DNA of 64,000 bases from Opitutales bacterium (GTDB lineage Bacteria; Verrucomicrobiota; Verrucomicrobiia; Opitutales; Seribacteraceae): NCBI GenBank assembly GCA_029254745.1, contig JAQWWZ010000031.1, forward strand, positions 1-64,000, read 5' to 3'. Both the position numbers and the translations under genes were made by a program. The notes under the pieces are model-generated. The model was given only the letters and a program-made list of their open reading frames with translations. It made no database searches and was not told the origin of the DNA. The stretch's first letter is position 1; each line of letters starts with the position of its first letter. Positions 35,341 through 45,604 of the stretch are shown piece by piece.

Positions 35341-36048
35341 ATGACAAATGTATTAATCACAGGGGCGAACCGCGGAATTGGACTTGAATTGGTTCGGCAA
35401 TGTTTATCAAGAGGAGATAGAGTATGGGGAAGTTGTAGAGACATAAGAAAAGCGAAAGAGTTGTGCTCATTGAGAGATGACTCTGAAAATCTTTCCATCT
35501 TTGCACTAGATGTGTGTGATCAGCAATCGGTTGAAAATGCTTTCTCCGGAATGAAGTCCAACGGTATCAAGATTGACCTCCTTTTTAACAATGCGGGAAT
35601 CATTGACTGGAATGAATTTAGCACTGTATCAGCCAAATCTTTTGACGAAATTTACAAAGTCAATGTCACAGGAGCCTTTTTGGTGACCAAATACGCACTC
35701 GAGCTTCTGCACAACAGCGAACCCAACAAATCAAAAATCATAAACCTATCATCTAGATTGGGGTCTATCAAACTTAGAGGAAGTACGCAATTGGGCGGGG
35801 CCATTGCATATCAATGCTCAAAAGCAGCCCTCAATATGTTGACGAGGCAAACTGCAATCGAATTATCAGGAAAATCTATTTCTGTTATTTCCATGAGCCC
35901 GGGGTGGGTAAAAACTGATATGGGTGGACCAGATGCAAAATATGAACCGAATGAATCAGTGAGTATGATGCTTCATACCCTAGAAAACCTTAAAGGAGAT
36001 GAAACAGGAGTTTTCATCGGAGAGGATGGGATTGAAATCCCTTGGTAA
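35341..36048 (+). CDS. Short-chain dehydrogenase/reductase
   Basis: The 235-residue product is a classical SDR with TGANRGIG (7-14) for NAD(P), the NNAG motif in LLFNNAGI, catalytic Ser in INLSSRLGS and the Tyr-x3-Lys pair in AYQCSKAAL. It resembles the C-factor/carbonyl-reductase-like group, but the substrate is unknown. It is divergent from panB with a 96-base gap and is followed by yhbY 97 bases later. Confidence 0.88.
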   Translation: MTNVLITGANRGIGLELVRQCLSRGDRVWGSCRDIRKAKELCSLRDDSENLSIFALDVCDQQSVENAFSGMKSNGIKIDLLFNNAGIIDWNEFSTVSAKSFDEIYKVNVTGAFLVTKYALELLHNSEPNKSKIINLSSRLGSIKLRGSTQLGGAIAYQCSKAALNMLTRQTAIELSGKSISVISMSPGWVKTDMGGPDAKYEPNESVSMMLHTLENLKGDETGVFIGEDGIEIPW

Positions 36049-36145
36049 TAAAGGCTATAGGGTTGTGTATAATTGCAGGATGTAATACAAATACATTTTG
36101 CCACTGATATACTCTGCTGGTAATCGAAAATTAAAATTGTATCCA

Positions 36146-36415
36146 ATGAAACTATCCGGGAAAGAACGAGGCACTCTCAAGTCCATATTTAAAATCAGAC
36201 CAATTGATTTAAAAAGGGGGCGAAAAGGCATAACCGCAAACTTCATAAAAGAAGCGAAGCAAATTGTCTCTAAAGACAAGATGATCAAGATTGCGCTTGG
36301 GAAAGATAAGCAAGAGAGAAGATTGGAAGCAGAAGAATTGGAACAATTGCTTAAGGTTGAGTTAATATCATGTGTTGGGAAAACCGCATCTTTCTATTCC
36401 CGAGAAGATAATTAA
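36146..36415 (+). CDS. yhbY: YhbY-like CRM-domain RNA-binding protein
   Basis: The 89-residue product is a single CRM domain. The N-terminus MKLSGKERGTLKSIFKIRPI, then GRKGITANFIKEAKQIVSKD with the GxxG-type loop, and a C-terminal CVGKTASFYS match YhbY, a protein associated with the 50S ribosomal subunit precursor. The ATG at 36146 is preferred; an upstream in-frame TTG at 36098 would add 16 residues unlike the family. A 9-bp hairpin follows the stop. Confidence 0.85.
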   Translation: MKLSGKERGTLKSIFKIRPIDLKRGRKGITANFIKEAKQIVSKDKMIKIALGKDKQERRLEAEELEQLLKVELISCVGKTASFYSREDN

Positions 36416-36437
36416 TTTTGATTAAAACAATACACAC

Positions 36438-36463
36438 CGGATTGTTACAACTCCAACAATCCG
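36438..36463. terminator. Perfect 9-bp stem-loop between yhbY and tpiA
   Basis: CGGATTGTT (36438-36446) and AACAATCCG (36455-36463) pair perfectly around an eight-base loop. It lies between the convergent yhbY and tpiA genes, the only convergent pair here with space for one. There is no strong T-run on the plus side; the minus side continues with a T-rich stretch. It could terminate either or both transcripts. Confidence 0.5.
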
Positions 36464-36577
36464 TTGGGATTATTTACCCCCACCCCTTGCCCTGAGATAA
36501 CATCACTGTAAAATCTCAAATAAGTCCCTGATTAAAACCTAGGTTTAAATATAAATCTAAGCCTTACAATAGCAGCA

Positions 36578-37348
36578 TCATGCACTGGCTCTTTGAGCTG
36601 CGTCAACGATTCCACAAAAAGCTCGAGATGTGAGGGACGCACCCCCAATTAGGCCGCCATCAACATCAAGTTGCGAGAGGAGCCCACCTGCATTTTCAGG
36701 CTTCATAGAACCTCCATAAAGAATGCGTACTGATTCTCCAGCGGAATCTCCGAACATTTCCTTTAAAATCTTTCGAATATCAGCATGTACTTCTTGAGCC
36801 ATTTCGTCGGTTGCAGTTTTACCTGTTCCAATGGCCCAAACCGGTTCGTACGCTAAAACAAGATTTTCAATCGCAGACGATGGGAAGTCAGCTAGCCCTT
36901 CTCTTACCTGAGCCCGCACTACATCAAGGGTACTGCCTGACTCACGCTCTTCAAGAGATTCTCCGACACAAAAGATCGGTTTTAAATTATTCTGAATGGC
37001 AGCAAGTATTTTGCGATTAATGGTAAGGTTAGACTCATTGAAATATTGCCTCCGCTCACTATGACCTAGGATCACATAAGTCACATATAAATCTCGAAGC
37101 ATTTCCGCAGAAACTTCACCAGTAAATGCACCAGAGGGTTCCGGGCTCATGTCTTGTGCCCCAAGAAAAACCTCACTTTCCTCAACAAGTTCGGAACTTT
37201 TTGATAGGGCAGTAAAAGCTGGGCATATACAAACCTGAACAGAGGTTTGGTTTCCCACTAAGGAATTAATTTCCTGCACAAGGTCAACAGCCTCGGAGGC
37301 TGTTTTATTCATTTTCCAATTTCCGGCGATCAGGTACTTTCGAGACAT
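36578..37348 (-). CDS. tpiA: Triosephosphate isomerase
   Basis: The 256-residue glycolytic enzyme interconverts glyceraldehyde-3-phosphate and dihydroxyacetone phosphate. AGNWKMNKT (with the catalytic Lys), ILGHSERR (catalytic His about 96) and AYEPVWAIGTGKTA (catalytic Glu about 168) are all present, as is the GGSMKPENA phosphate loop. It is third in the gap-pgk-tpiA operon, 23 bases after pgk. Confidence 0.97.
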   Translation of the reverse strand: MSRKYLIAGNWKMNKTASEAVDLVQEINSLVGNQTSVQVCICPAFTALSKSSELVEESEVFLGAQDMSPEPSGAFTGEVSAEMLRDLYVTYVILGHSERRQYFNESNLTINRKILAAIQNNLKPIFCVGESLEERESGSTLDVVRAQVREGLADFPSSAIENLVLAYEPVWAIGTGKTATDEMAQEVHADIRKILKEMFGDSAGESVRILYGGSMKPENAGGLLSQLDVDGGLIGGASLTSRAFCGIVDAAQRASA

Positions 37349-37371
37349 GATAATGAGATGACTTGTTCTAG

Positions 37372-38565
37372 TTAATCTTTTTGTAAAACTTTTACTCCGG
37401 GCAACTCCTTGCCCTCAAGAAATTCGAGTGAAGCGCCACCGCCAGTGCTCATAAAAGATACACGATCAGCGACTCCACTACTATTGATTGCTTTCACGCT
37501 ATCCCCTCCTCCGATGATAGATACCGAGTCACTGTCAGCAACCGCCGAAGCAACCGCAAATGTTCCTTTGCTCGAGTCAAGAATTTCAAAAACTCCCATG
37601 GGTCCGTTCCACAGAACAGTTTTAGCACTAGCAACTGCCTCTTGGTACAACTCAATAGTTTTAGGCCCAATATCCACTCCTTCCCAACCATCAGGTATAT
37701 CACCTTCGACTACTTGAGTTTCGCCTAGTGTTTTGGCATCAAAATCAAGCGCATTTGTAACCAGAGTATCAACTGGCAGTAAGAAACGAACACCCTTGGC
37801 TTTTGCTTTGCTAAGAGCATTGGAAGCAAGGTCTACTTTATTAGGTTCACAAAGACTGTCCCCCACTTTTTTACCATTTGCCATGGCGAAGGTGTAAGCC
37901 ATCGCACCTCCGATAATGATTGTGTCTGCTTTATCCAATAACTTATCAATGACTTTTATTTTGTCACTTACCTTTGCCCCGCCGAGGATCACGGTAAAAG
38001 GACGATCGGGCTTATTTGTTTTTTCGCCAAGATACTCAAGCTCTTTCTCGATAAGAAAGCCAGAGAATCGAGAAGGCACACGTTCAGCCACCCCAACGGT
38101 GGAAGCATGAGCACGGTGGGCAGTCCCAAAGGCATCATTAACATAAACATCAGCCAACCTAGAAAGGGCGGTTACGAAATCTGGATCATTTTCTGTTTCA
38201 CCTTTATGAAAACGTAAGTTTTCAAGAAGAACAACCTGTCCGTTATTTAAATTATTAACGGCCGATTCCACATTCTCTCCGACACAATCATCTAGAAATA
38301 AGACGGGAACGCCCAATCTTTTGGCAAGCGCTGGAGCAACAGGTGACAAACTCATCGAGTCAACACGCTGCCCTTTCGGTCTCCCCAAGTGGCTTGCAAG
38401 AACTACTTTTGCACCATCAGTGACTAGTTTAGTGATTGTGGGCAATGCAGCATCGATTCGAGTGAAATCTGTGATCTCACCATTGGAGTCAAGGGGAACA
38501 TTGAAATCAACGCGCAAGAAAACTTTTTTGCCCGAGAATGTAGAGTCATTTATCGTAGAAATCAT
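37372..38565 (-). CDS. pgk: Phosphoglycerate kinase
   Basis: The 397-residue monomer makes ATP from 1,3-bisphosphoglycerate. The N-terminal substrate motif VFLRVDFNVPL (with DFN), LASHLGRPKG and the C-terminal nucleotide motif IGGGDSVKAI with FMSTGGGASLEFLEG are intact. It lies between gap and tpiA in the same direction (67 bases after gap). Confidence 0.98.
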   Translation of the reverse strand: MISTINDSTFSGKKVFLRVDFNVPLDSNGEITDFTRIDAALPTITKLVTDGAKVVLASHLGRPKGQRVDSMSLSPVAPALAKRLGVPVLFLDDCVGENVESAVNNLNNGQVVLLENLRFHKGETENDPDFVTALSRLADVYVNDAFGTAHRAHASTVGVAERVPSRFSGFLIEKELEYLGEKTNKPDRPFTVILGGAKVSDKIKVIDKLLDKADTIIIGGAMAYTFAMANGKKVGDSLCEPNKVDLASNALSKAKAKGVRFLLPVDTLVTNALDFDAKTLGETQVVEGDIPDGWEGVDIGPKTIELYQEAVASAKTVLWNGPMGVFEILDSSKGTFAVASAVADSDSVSIIGGGDSVKAINSSGVADRVSFMSTGGGASLEFLEGKELPGVKVLQKD

Positions 38566-38632
38566 GAGAAATGGAAAAAATACCCCTTAAATAGAGGGGC
38601 TGAAAGTTTCTAAAAAAAATCTAATTTCTGAA

Positions 38633-39655
<1,023 letters not shown>

Positions 39656-39742
39656 TTACTTTATTTTTTGTAGTTATTTGTAAAATTGTTAATCCTCTTG
39701 AAATGAAGAAAGCCTGCAAAATGGCAAGGTAATAAGAAACAT

Positions 39743-40657
39743 TTAAACCACAGATCTTTCAACAAGCTTAAGGAAATTCTTAAACTCTTTAAAAGACTCA
39801 CGAGTTTCTTCCTTAAAAAATTCAACCTGATCATCGTCTAAAGCTAATCTTTCTCTTATTTGAGGAGAAAGATGCTTAGCCGAACGGTGACCGCTGAATC
39901 CGTAATTCATTGAATGAGCTAGCCAATTCCCGGCCATGACCACATCAATTAAAGCATTCATATCGTCACCACAGACAGAATCTCTTTTGGAAACATCGTC
40001 TTCATGGTGCCAGCGAATAACTGACTCAACATCCCGATTGAGCCCCCACTCTTGACAGACAATACAACCTAGAAGATCGTGGGAAGGAGAGTTTTTCTTG
40101 CGCTCAATTTCTATCATGCTTACTTCGTCGTATAGTGCATCTCCTACATCACGACAAAAATCTTCAGGGTGTAACTGTAAGCGGGCGACTTTTCCTATAT
40201 CGTGAACTAATCCGCAACTGTAAGCCCTCTGATGAGGAACAATATTTGTGAGTTCAGCAATCGTTGATGAAGCCACTGCGACGCCCAAACTGTGCTTCCA
40301 AAGCTCAGCAGGGTCGTAGTTAAGTTTTTTTGCGTTGTCTACTTTGAAAGCTTTGAACACGGATGAGGTAAGGATTACCATGTGGATTTTGTCAAAGCCT
40401 AGAGTGCTAATGGCTTCACACACATCTGTCACTCTTTGCCTTTCGCCCCGATACTGAACGCTGTTAGCGACTCTCAGTACTTTCATCGACAAGGTCTGGT
40501 CAGAACGCATCATTTCCTGAATGGAATGAGTTGGAGAGTTCGGATCTTTAAGCATGAGGGAAAGATCATCAAAAATGGCAGGAAGCGTAGGCAGATTACC
40601 CTTAAGCTGATCCTTAAGAAATAAATAATCTACGCTAGCACTTAGTCCATCCACCAA
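39743..40657 (-). CDS. HDOD-domain signalling protein
   Basis: The 304-residue product is a stand-alone HDOD domain (about 18-215): LPTLPAIFDDLSLM and MMRSDQTLSMKVLRVANS at the start, then VHDIGKVARL and the WHHEDD region. HDOD proteins are degenerate HD-type domains linked to regulation and motility in many bacteria. A full HD phosphohydrolase metal site is not complete: only the HDIGK pair is clear. No partner gene adjoins it; it stands alone between gap and lnt. Confidence 0.8.
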   Translation of the reverse strand: MVDGLSASVDYLFLKDQLKGNLPTLPAIFDDLSLMLKDPNSPTHSIQEMMRSDQTLSMKVLRVANSVQYRGERQRVTDVCEAISTLGFDKIHMVILTSSVFKAFKVDNAKKLNYDPAELWKHSLGVAVASSTIAELTNIVPHQRAYSCGLVHDIGKVARLQLHPEDFCRDVGDALYDEVSMIEIERKKNSPSHDLLGCIVCQEWGLNRDVESVIRWHHEDDVSKRDSVCGDDMNALIDVVMAGNWLAHSMNYGFSGHRSAKHLSPQIRERLALDDDQVEFFKEETRESFKEFKNFLKLVERSVV

Positions 40658-40739
40658 CCTTATTTCCTAATCAAATTTTTCATCAAATCAATAAGAAAGC
40701 TTGCAGAAGGTAATTATTCAATTGAAACACCATGCACGG

Positions 40740-42344
40740 CTAGACCTCGCTGGGAAGTTTTCTCTTCCATGAGATAACTAGAATAAGGAATATAAAGCAG
40801 ACCAAGCAGGCTATCGGAAAGAAATCTCCGGTAGAGGAATAAAAGGTAACTGCCCTTCTTTGGATTTGTAATTCGATCACCCCTGCCCCTTCAAAATAAA
40901 TGCTACCATGCTCATCTCTTAACACATCTCTCTTGCGACCCAAATGATCAATCCATCCAGACCAGCCTGCATTCCCGCATCTTAAAACAGGTAAGCCGGT
41001 TTCAACGGCTCGAAGAACTGAATGGGCTGCATGCTGTTCAGCACACCCCTCTTCCCCAAACCATGCGTCATTGGTCGTTACAAAGAGCAAGTCAGTTTCC
41101 GAAATGGCCGCGTCACGGGCTAAACTTGGAAAGATATCCTCGTAACAGATTAAAGGTCCAATTTTCAAGTTTTTCCCATTTGGAAGTGACAGAGAAATCG
41201 GGCAGAAAGTATCGCCTGATGTAAAATTGCCGACAGGACCAACAAACCTAGTTAAAGCGGAGAAAAAATTAAAAGGAAATGGAATATACTCACCAAAAGG
41301 AACCAATTTTCTCTTGGCGTACCACAAGGGATCAATTCCATGCTTTGGAGAAACTTTTGCCACGGTATTGTAAGAATAAAAATCCTCCTTAACCACTGCC
41401 CCAAGTAATAAAGTGGTATTGGTTTCCTCGACCAACTCCTTCACCCAATTAGAGTCAAGATTTAAGGCATATGGGGTCGAAGCTTCTGGCCAGACAACAA
41501 AATCAGGTGACATGGAAGACAAAAGTTTTGTTTGGCCAGATAATTTATCTTTGTGAAGGGATGCATTTCCTTGAACCCATTTATCCTGAAGGTAAGGCTG
41601 GCAGACACCAACTCTTACCTTCGATATTTCCTCCTTTGGATCCACCCGATACATCTCCAAAAGAAAGGGCGTAACCATTAGGCAAAAAAGCCCGATACCT
41701 AGATAAAAATCAGGGCAAACATTGAAGAAAGAAGGGGCTTGGGCGTCTCTCCTCCTTACTAAAAGATGATGAACATAGGAACCAATACAAAGGTTAAAAA
41801 AAACGAGGAAAAAAGAAACTCCCCACGCTCCCACCCAGGCAGATGACTGCAAAATCATTGGCCTTTCCCATTGAGTGATAGAAAGGGGGCACCATGGGAA
41901 ACCTAAGGTAAATTGAGAACGAAGCCATTCAATCGTGACCCAGAGACAGGGTAAAAATAATAAATATAAGCATCTCTTGCCAAATGAACGACTGACCCCT
42001 AAAAACAGAAAATATTTTGCCGTCAGAAACCAGGGGATTGTGTAAAGAGAAAGTAGAAGGCTTGCCATGAGCATTCCACCAAAAGTGATGTGGCGAATCC
42101 AACCAATAAGACAGATATAATATACAAAACCTGCCAATGTGTAACAGACTAATACTTTACTTATCTTAGGCTTAAAAGAGAACCAAATTAAGCTGGGTAA
42201 CAGAAAGACATACGCAGACTCTGGGGTATGATATGGCGGTTGGGCTGACAGCAGAAGTGCATAGGAAGAAAAGGCTGCAACCATCCCCCACCCCCACTCT
42301 TTGAGCCAATATTTGGCTGAAAGAAGAATACTGTAAAAATTCAT
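40740..42344 (-). CDS. lnt: Apolipoprotein N-acyltransferase
   Basis: Lnt adds the third acyl chain to the N-terminal cysteine of lipoproteins at the inner membrane. The product (534 residues from the preferred start) has several N-terminal membrane segments (about 1-220), then a nitrilase-like periplasmic domain with the catalytic triad in VWPEASTPY (Glu), AKRKLVPFGEYIP (Lys) and LICYEDIF (Cys), and a final membrane segment. The ATG at 42342-42344 overlaps the dus stop by four bases (ATGA) and is preferred over an in-frame start nine codons upstream. The many lipoproteins in this window are its likely clients. Confidence 0.93.
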   Translation of the reverse strand: MNFYSILLSAKYWLKEWGWGMVAAFSSYALLLSAQPPYHTPESAYVFLLPSLIWFSFKPKISKVLVCYTLAGFVYYICLIGWIRHITFGGMLMASLLLSLYTIPWFLTAKYFLFLGVSRSFGKRCLYLLFLPCLWVTIEWLRSQFTLGFPWCPLSITQWERPMILQSSAWVGAWGVSFFLVFFNLCIGSYVHHLLVRRRDAQAPSFFNVCPDFYLGIGLFCLMVTPFLLEMYRVDPKEEISKVRVGVCQPYLQDKWVQGNASLHKDKLSGQTKLLSSMSPDFVVWPEASTPYALNLDSNWVKELVEETNTTLLLGAVVKEDFYSYNTVAKVSPKHGIDPLWYAKRKLVPFGEYIPFPFNFFSALTRFVGPVGNFTSGDTFCPISLSLPNGKNLKIGPLICYEDIFPSLARDAAISETDLLFVTTNDAWFGEEGCAEQHAAHSVLRAVETGLPVLRCGNAGWSGWIDHLGRKRDVLRDEHGSIYFEGAGVIELQIQRRAVTFYSSTGDFFPIACLVCFIFLILVISWKRKLPSEV

Positions 42345-43426
42345 GTGCTGCACTTGGAAATTAAAGAGCAAGTCTCTTGGCTGGGACGTGCCACGAGATG
42401 ATCATATGGCTCAAGGGACACAAAAGTCTCACTTAAGCCATCCTCTAACATGAAGCGCTTACAAACATCCAGTAGATCACGAGAGGTTTGGGCTCGCCTC
42501 ATAAAGTGTAAGAACTCTCCGTTAGGGCTCACGGATAATCCAACAAAATTTAAAAACTTCTTACTTCGGGCAACTAACCGAGCATCGTTCATATCAGGCT
42601 TCTTAAGTGCTTCCAGCAAAAGGGTGACATATTCGTAGAGGTCATTCATGGAGGGTCGAAAGATATCTTCCCCATTTTGGAGTTCCCGAATTTGACGAAA
42701 TATCCACGGGTTTCGAATGGCTGAACGCCCAACCATTACACCAGCCGCTCCTGTTTCTTCTCTGAGTTGTACGGCAACTTGAGCAGATGTAACATTACCG
42801 TTCAAAATAACAGGACAACTCAAAAACTTAACTGCCTTGGCGACATAGGAATGGTCGGGGATAGAACGATATCCGCCAAGAACCGTTCTTGTATGCAAAC
42901 TAAGCAGGTCTACTTCAACTTCTTTCAAGATCTCTAGAATTTCAAAAAAGTTAGAATCGTCCTCAAATCCGATACGCATTTTGACTGTTAACCTTCCTTG
43001 AATTACAGATTTCATGGCAAGCAAGATTTCTTTAATCTTTGCAGGGTCTTTCAATAACCCACCACCCACATTTTTTTTAAAAACCCGCGGAGCAGGACAG
43101 CCCATATTCAAATCAATACCTGCGATTGAATGGCCTTGTAGCAACCGGCATACTCTAACAATTTCATTAATTGATTCTCCAAGCAACTGAGCAAAAATTG
43201 GGCGACTAGACGGATTGCAAGTTATAGAGGATAATATTTCTGGGTTTAGCCTTGAACCTTCATAGACCCTAAAATACTCCGTGAAATATAAATCCGGATC
43301 CCCAAATTCCGAAATGATTTTCATGAAAGGCAAACCCGTAACATCTTGCATCGGAGCAAGAGCGGATGAAAAAACTGGATTCGAAAAAATCTCTTCGCCA
43401 GCAAGCTTACTTGGAGATTCCTTCAA
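42341..43426 (-). CDS. dus: tRNA-dihydrouridine synthase
   Basis: This FMN enzyme reduces uridine to dihydrouridine in the tRNA D-loop. The 361-residue protein has the FMN-barrel start FSSALAPMQDVTGLPF, the catalytic cysteine in LNMGCPAPRVFKKN, VKMRIGF and the HTRTVLGGY phosphate region, then the C-terminal helical tRNA-binding domain. Which Dus subfamily (A, B or C) it belongs to is unclear. It overlaps bfn by four bases upstream and lnt by four downstream. Confidence 0.9.
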   Translation of the reverse strand: MKESPSKLAGEEIFSNPVFSSALAPMQDVTGLPFMKIISEFGDPDLYFTEYFRVYEGSRLNPEILSSITCNPSSRPIFAQLLGESINEIVRVCRLLQGHSIAGIDLNMGCPAPRVFKKNVGGGLLKDPAKIKEILLAMKSVIQGRLTVKMRIGFEDDSNFFEILEILKEVEVDLLSLHTRTVLGGYRSIPDHSYVAKAVKFLSCPVILNGNVTSAQVAVQLREETGAAGVMVGRSAIRNPWIFRQIRELQNGEDIFRPSMNDLYEYVTLLLEALKKPDMNDARLVARSKKFLNFVGLSVSPNGEFLHFMRRAQTSRDLLDVCKRFMLEDGLSETFVSLEPYDHLVARPSQETCSLISKCST

Positions 43427-43866
43427 TCTTGCTTTTTTAAAATGCGTTCTAAAATCTCGGACATATCCTCAACATTTTCAATAACCCGAGAAGCCACATG
43501 AATAGGTTTTTTCATTTGCAGGGCCAACACAATCGAATCACTTGGTCTGGCATCCAGCTCAATAATTTTCTTACCCAGTTCATTTTCCATTCTTAAAATA
43601 ATGCGAGCAAAGAAAGTTCCCTCGTCGACATCATTGATAAGCACCCTCTCAATCGATGTCTCAAGGCCTTTAAGAATTAAACCAATAAGGTCATGGGTTA
43701 AGGGGCGTTCTTTCTTTACTTGATTAATCGTCATATTTATGGCGTTCCCAATTGCAGGATCGACATAAATGACAAAAGTCTTTTGGTCATTACCTAAGAA
43801 AACCGCACACCCATTGGATGTGGGCATAACCCCTTTTACCGTGACTTCAAAAGAATCGCTACTCAT
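43423..43866 (-). CDS. BFN-domain (bifunctional nuclease) family protein
   Basis: The 147-residue product is a DUF151/BFN protein. It has FLGNDQKTFVIYVDPAIG, the RPLTHDLIGLILKGL stretch, a beta-strand series (FARIILRM, KIIELDARPSDSIVLAL) and MKKPIHVASRVIE. The 'DARPSDSI.LA' motif is the family signature. A nuclease activity was proposed for plant and archaeal-type members; the bacterial role is uncertain. It heads the bfn-dus-lnt set with ATGA coupling. Confidence 0.88.
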   Translation of the reverse strand: MSSDSFEVTVKGVMPTSNGCAVFLGNDQKTFVIYVDPAIGNAINMTINQVKKERPLTHDLIGLILKGLETSIERVLINDVDEGTFFARIILRMENELGKKIIELDARPSDSIVLALQMKKPIHVASRVIENVEDMSEILERILKKQD

Positions 43867-43934
43867 CTACCCATTATCTATTTCCTCCCCCTTTTCGGCA
43901 AGCACTTAACTCTTACATCACAAAGCTTTTACTG

Positions 43935-44453
43935 ATGAATAACTCGAAGCAAAGTAAAAATAAAATCTTCCTTGTCGGCATGATGGGCACAGGAAAATCC
44001 ACAGTTGGTCGAATACTCGCAAATAAATTAGGGATAGGTTTCATCGACAGCGATGAGTGGATTGAAAGTGAATCCTCTTTATCAATACCTGAAATTTTTC
44101 ATACCAAAGGAGAATCCCATTTCAGGATCCTCGAAAATGAGTTCATTACCGTAGGCTTACCCAAAGAGAAGCATGTAATATCATGTGGGGGGGGCCTATG
44201 TATACAAAAGGGCATGATGGAGATACTTAAAAGTAGAGGTAAGGTTCTGTGCCTGTGGGCATCCCCAGAGGAAATTGTCAAACGTACAAATTCAGTCAAT
44301 AACCGCCCATTACTGGAAACGAAGAATCCCCACCAAAAAATAAAAGAAATTTTAAAGGAGAGGAAAGCGATCTACCAATCATCTGATTATTTAATAGAAA
44401 CGGATGAATTATCACCTAGTGAGATCGTCAATGAAATCGAAAGTCTTCTGTAA
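43935..44453 (+). CDS. aroK: Shikimate kinase
   Basis: The 172-residue P-loop kinase phosphorylates shikimate in aromatic amino acid synthesis. The Walker A is GMMGTGKST (15-23), the shikimate-binding DSDEWIE follows, CGGGLCIQ is the GGG motif and RPLLETKN provides the lid arginine. It is divergent from bfn with 68 bases between, and converges on the thioesterase gene with six bases between stops. Confidence 0.93.
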   Translation: MNNSKQSKNKIFLVGMMGTGKSTVGRILANKLGIGFIDSDEWIESESSLSIPEIFHTKGESHFRILENEFITVGLPKEKHVISCGGGLCIQKGMMEILKSRGKVLCLWASPEEIVKRTNSVNNRPLLETKNPHQKIKEILKERKAIYQSSDYLIETDELSPSEIVNEIESLL

Positions 44454-44459
44454 AAATAC

Positions 44460-44849
44460 CTATTTCAGCAACTTGGTAAATTGTTCTGGTGGGCGAACAA
44501 CCTTACCTTGATCACATACAAAAGCATGGGTTGTGAAGCCTTCCGCAAGCTTTTCCGAACCCAGAAAAACACTGTACTCTATACGTAATCTTAGAGGTGA
44601 TTGAAATCCTGCGCTTGAAATAATTGATACCCGATCATCAAAACGGGCAGGGATTTTAAAAGAAGCTGCACAGTCCAGGACCGGCAAAAAATAGCCGTCT
44701 TCCTCCAAAGATTTATAAGGCAATCCAATTTCATCTAGTAATTGAATCCTTGCCACTTCGAACCAATGAAAATATTTTGCGTGATATACAACACCCATCT
44801 TATCAGTTTCTTCATATCGAACCCTAATTTTTGTTTCAAAACCATGCAT
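44460..44849 (-). CDS. Acyl-CoA thioesterase, hotdog fold (YbgC-like)
   Basis: The 129-residue product is a 4-hydroxybenzoyl-CoA thioesterase-type hotdog protein: RVRYEETDKMGVVYHAKYF carries the catalytic Asp and the tyrosine of the family, then WFEVARIQLL for the long helix. It probably hydrolyses acyl-CoAs, as YbgC does. No tol-pal genes are beside it. It is divergent from the next membrane-protein gene. Confidence 0.87.
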   Translation of the reverse strand: MHGFETKIRVRYEETDKMGVVYHAKYFHWFEVARIQLLDEIGLPYKSLEEDGYFLPVLDCAASFKIPARFDDRVSIISSAGFQSPLRLRIEYSVFLGSEKLAEGFTTHAFVCDQGKVVRPPEQFTKLLK

Positions 44850-44899
44850 AAAATTTGCTTATTTAAACTTTTAACTAGAGCCAAGCTTTAACCAATTCA

Positions 44900-45493
44900 A
44901 TGTCATTATCAAAAAACGAAAGAAGGCTTACTATTTGGATCGGAATCGCTATTGGTGTTGCATGTTCATCCTTGCTTGTCCGGTATGCGTTAAAAAAGAA
45001 GAATATTAAAGCTGAGCAGAGATTGGGAAATTATTCATCTGGTGTAACTGCATCCGATCAGGTTCAATTTCCCTCCTTACCTGAAAAAGTCAAAAAAGAT
45101 ATTCCACACGGAATTGTAGTATTTCATGATTATAATCAGTCGGTATCTGGTTCAGGAATACCATGTAACAGTTGGGTTATTGAGTCCTCGGGCAAATTTA
45201 GGTCTGAGCGATTGTTTATACTCGTTGAGCAAATGCAAGAGAAAGAGGGAAAACTTTTTTACTACAGAGCCTCTGAAATATACACCCGTTTACAACCCGA
45301 GAAAACAAAAGAGCAACTTAACTACTTCATCGATGAAAAAACCGCCAAAATCATTGGTAAAAACAGTAAATCTCAGGAATATATTATCCAAATCAAACAC
45401 CTTGAGCCATCGGAAATTTGCAAAAAAGTCCGATCATTTAGAACAAACCAGCAACTTATCGCAAGTGCGAGGCTACCTTTTTGGCAACCTTAA
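44900..45493 (+). CDS. Membrane-anchored protein of unknown function
   Basis: The 197-residue product has a single N-terminal membrane segment (about 11-29, WIGIAIGVACSSLLVRYAL) with positive residues on both sides, then a soluble domain of mixed beta and helix with no recognised motif. A Cys in GIPCNSWVI and one in EICKKV remain unpaired by pattern. It precedes tig with 111 bases between, where a promoter sits, so it is probably a separate unit. Confidence 0.6.
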   Translation: MSLSKNERRLTIWIGIAIGVACSSLLVRYALKKKNIKAEQRLGNYSSGVTASDQVQFPSLPEKVKKDIPHGIVVFHDYNQSVSGSGIPCNSWVIESSGKFRSERLFILVEQMQEKEGKLFYYRASEIYTRLQPEKTKEQLNYFIDEKTAKIIGKNSKSQEYIIQIKHLEPSEICKKVRSFRTNQQLIASARLPFWQP

Positions 45494-45521
45494 ATCTCTC
45501 GCCTTAAAGAAGGTAATCTCA

Positions 45522-45551
45522 TTGACCCTAGCCCCGCTTTTTTATTATAAC
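45522..45551 (+). promoter_or_regulatory. Likely promoter of the tig-clpP-clpX operon
   Basis: TTGACC (45522-45527) and TATAAC (45546-45551) lie 18 bases apart and match the sigma-70 boxes at five of six positions each. Transcription would start about 45 bases before the tig GTG. The run of T between the boxes may also serve as a terminator of the gene before. Confidence 0.5.
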
Positions 45552-45604
45552 AGATTCTTGATTTTCATTCTAGACAAAGAACAAACATATTTAATTACCA
45601 AATC

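Noticed and set aside
36098..36145. TTG start upstream of yhbY
   Set aside because: The 16 added residues do not match the family; the ATG at 36146 does.
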